Origin: Bacteroidota bacterium
Lineage (GTDB): Bacteria; Bacteroidota; Bacteroidia; Cytophagales; Cyclobacteriaceae
Reading direction: 5' to 3'
NCBI GenBank assembly: GCA_016191555.1
Contig: JACPVX010000051.1
Location: 229,378 to 293,377 of the forward strand
Length of the DNA stretch: 64,000 bases
The translations under genes were made by a program, and so were the position numbers. The notes beneath the pieces were generated by a model. It was not told the DNA's origin, ran no database searches, and saw only the letters and a list, made by a program, of their open reading frames with translations. Below, in pieces: positions 63,776 through 64,000 of the stretch (positions are counted from its first letter, which is position 1; each line of letters begins with the position of its first letter).

Positions 63776-63955
63776 ATGGCAAAAGTGAAGATTACTCAAA
63801 CTCGTAGCATGATTAAAAGACCAGAGACTCAACAGCGTACTATTCAGTCGTTGGGTCTTGGGAAGGTAAATCATTCAGTAGAGGTAGAATATACTCCTCA
63901 AATTCAGGGGATGGTTAAGAAAGTTAGTCATTTAGTGAGCGTAACAGAATTATAA
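63776..63955 (+). CDS. rpmD: ribosomal protein L30
   Basis: This 59-residue protein (AKVKITQTRSMIKRPETQQ, then SLGLGKVNHSVEVE and GMVKKVSHLV) is a complete L30 and falls just below common length cut-offs. Its stop codon lies 1 bp before an ATGAAA where rplO should start. Confidence 0.95.
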   Translation: MAKVKITQTRSMIKRPETQQRTIQSLGLGKVNHSVEVEYTPQIQGMVKKVSHLVSVTEL

Positions 63956-63958
63956 GAT

Positions 63959-64000
63959 GAAAATGTTCAGGCCCTTGTTTTCCATCGCGCCCATGTTGAA
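63959..64000 (-). CDS. pepN: aminopeptidase N (PepN-type M1) fragment at window edge, out of place
   Basis: On the minus strand, reading from 64000 down to 63959, the codons give FNMGAMENKGLNIF, the exon-like core signature (GAMEN) of PepN-type M1 metallo-aminopeptidases. The similarity stops at 63959; the next codons lead into the rpmD/rplO junction and a stop. The expected gene at this place on the plus strand is rplO (L15), of which at most ATGAAA is present. This marks a junction between ribosomal DNA and unrelated sequence. The peptide is short but its match to the family core is exact as I remember it. Confidence 0.75.

Noticed and set aside
1..64000. CRISPR array, prophage, insertion sequence, tRNA or rRNA genes
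   Set aside because: No direct-repeat/spacer pattern, transposase, integrase, phage structural gene or cloverleaf/rRNA sequence was recognised by eye.
63957..64000. Plus-strand reading of the last 44 bases (MKMFRPLF...) as a new gene
   Set aside because: It has no L15 similarity, and the antisense strand reads as an exact M1 aminopeptidase core motif, a better explanation.

Overview
The window looks like chromosome of a free-living member of the Bacteroidota, most likely order Cytophagales. The evidence is a giant secreted protein with a type IX secretion (T9SS) sorting domain, promoters of the Bacteroidota form TTG-N19-TAnnTTTG, AT-rich gene starts without clear Shine-Dalgarno sequences, a bacillithiol glycosyltransferase (BshA), and family variants typical of that order. 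No phage, IS transposase, CRISPR array, rRNA or tRNA was seen.

Layout. 1-0.8 kb: the 5' part of a YkvI-like membrane protein gene, cut by the window edge. 1.4-12.3 kb: one 3,636-residue repeat-rich T9SS cargo protein made of four macro-modules. 12.4-15.2 kb: an alkylation-repair island (AraC-methyltransferase fusion, stand-alone Ada zinc domain, 2OG-Fe(II) oxygenase, AlkA-type glycosylase). 15.2-19.8 kb: a histidine kinase, an ABC-2 exporter pair and a secreted protein. 19.9-24 kb: hpt, adk, obg, grpE and dnaJ on the minus strand. 24-31.4 kb: a GH109-like oxidoreductase, Uma2 nuclease, M42 peptidase, upp, a small membrane protein, sucD, PhoH2 and an AlbA_2 protein. 31.4-36.4 kb: an AAA+/VWA pair, a 40-residue lipoprotein missed by length-limited gene calling, bshA, and a nucleotidyltransferase with a small partner. 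36.4-43.3 kb: a GH3-like/serine hydrolase fusion with a palindromic repeat in its 5' end, a small membrane protein, mutL and two rhomboid proteases. 43.3-47.2 kb: VIT1-like transporter, secreted proteins and rlmN. 47.3-53.1 kb: a serine hydrolase lipoprotein, DgcN-like and DgcA-like genes (candidate D-glutamate catabolism) and an amidase, with a toxin-antitoxin pair between the Dgc genes. 53.1-55.1 kb: an iron/cobalamin-type ABC importer. 55.3-64 kb: the S10-spc ribosomal protein cluster from rplC to rpmD.

Two anomalies lie in the otherwise conserved ribosomal cluster. The rplW (L23) locus at 56660-56862 is broken by an out-of-frame internal deletion. After rpmD, where rplO should begin, the last ~42 bases read on the minus strand as the GAMEN signature of a PepN-type M1 aminopeptidase. 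Both suggest assembly errors or real rearrangements. Other points of interest are two promoter-plus-start-site-hairpin modules that divide the ribosomal cluster, a DnaJ with only half the usual zinc motifs, a split and reduced Ada system, and a GH3 domain that has lost its catalytic signature while its fused serine hydrolase domain remains intact.
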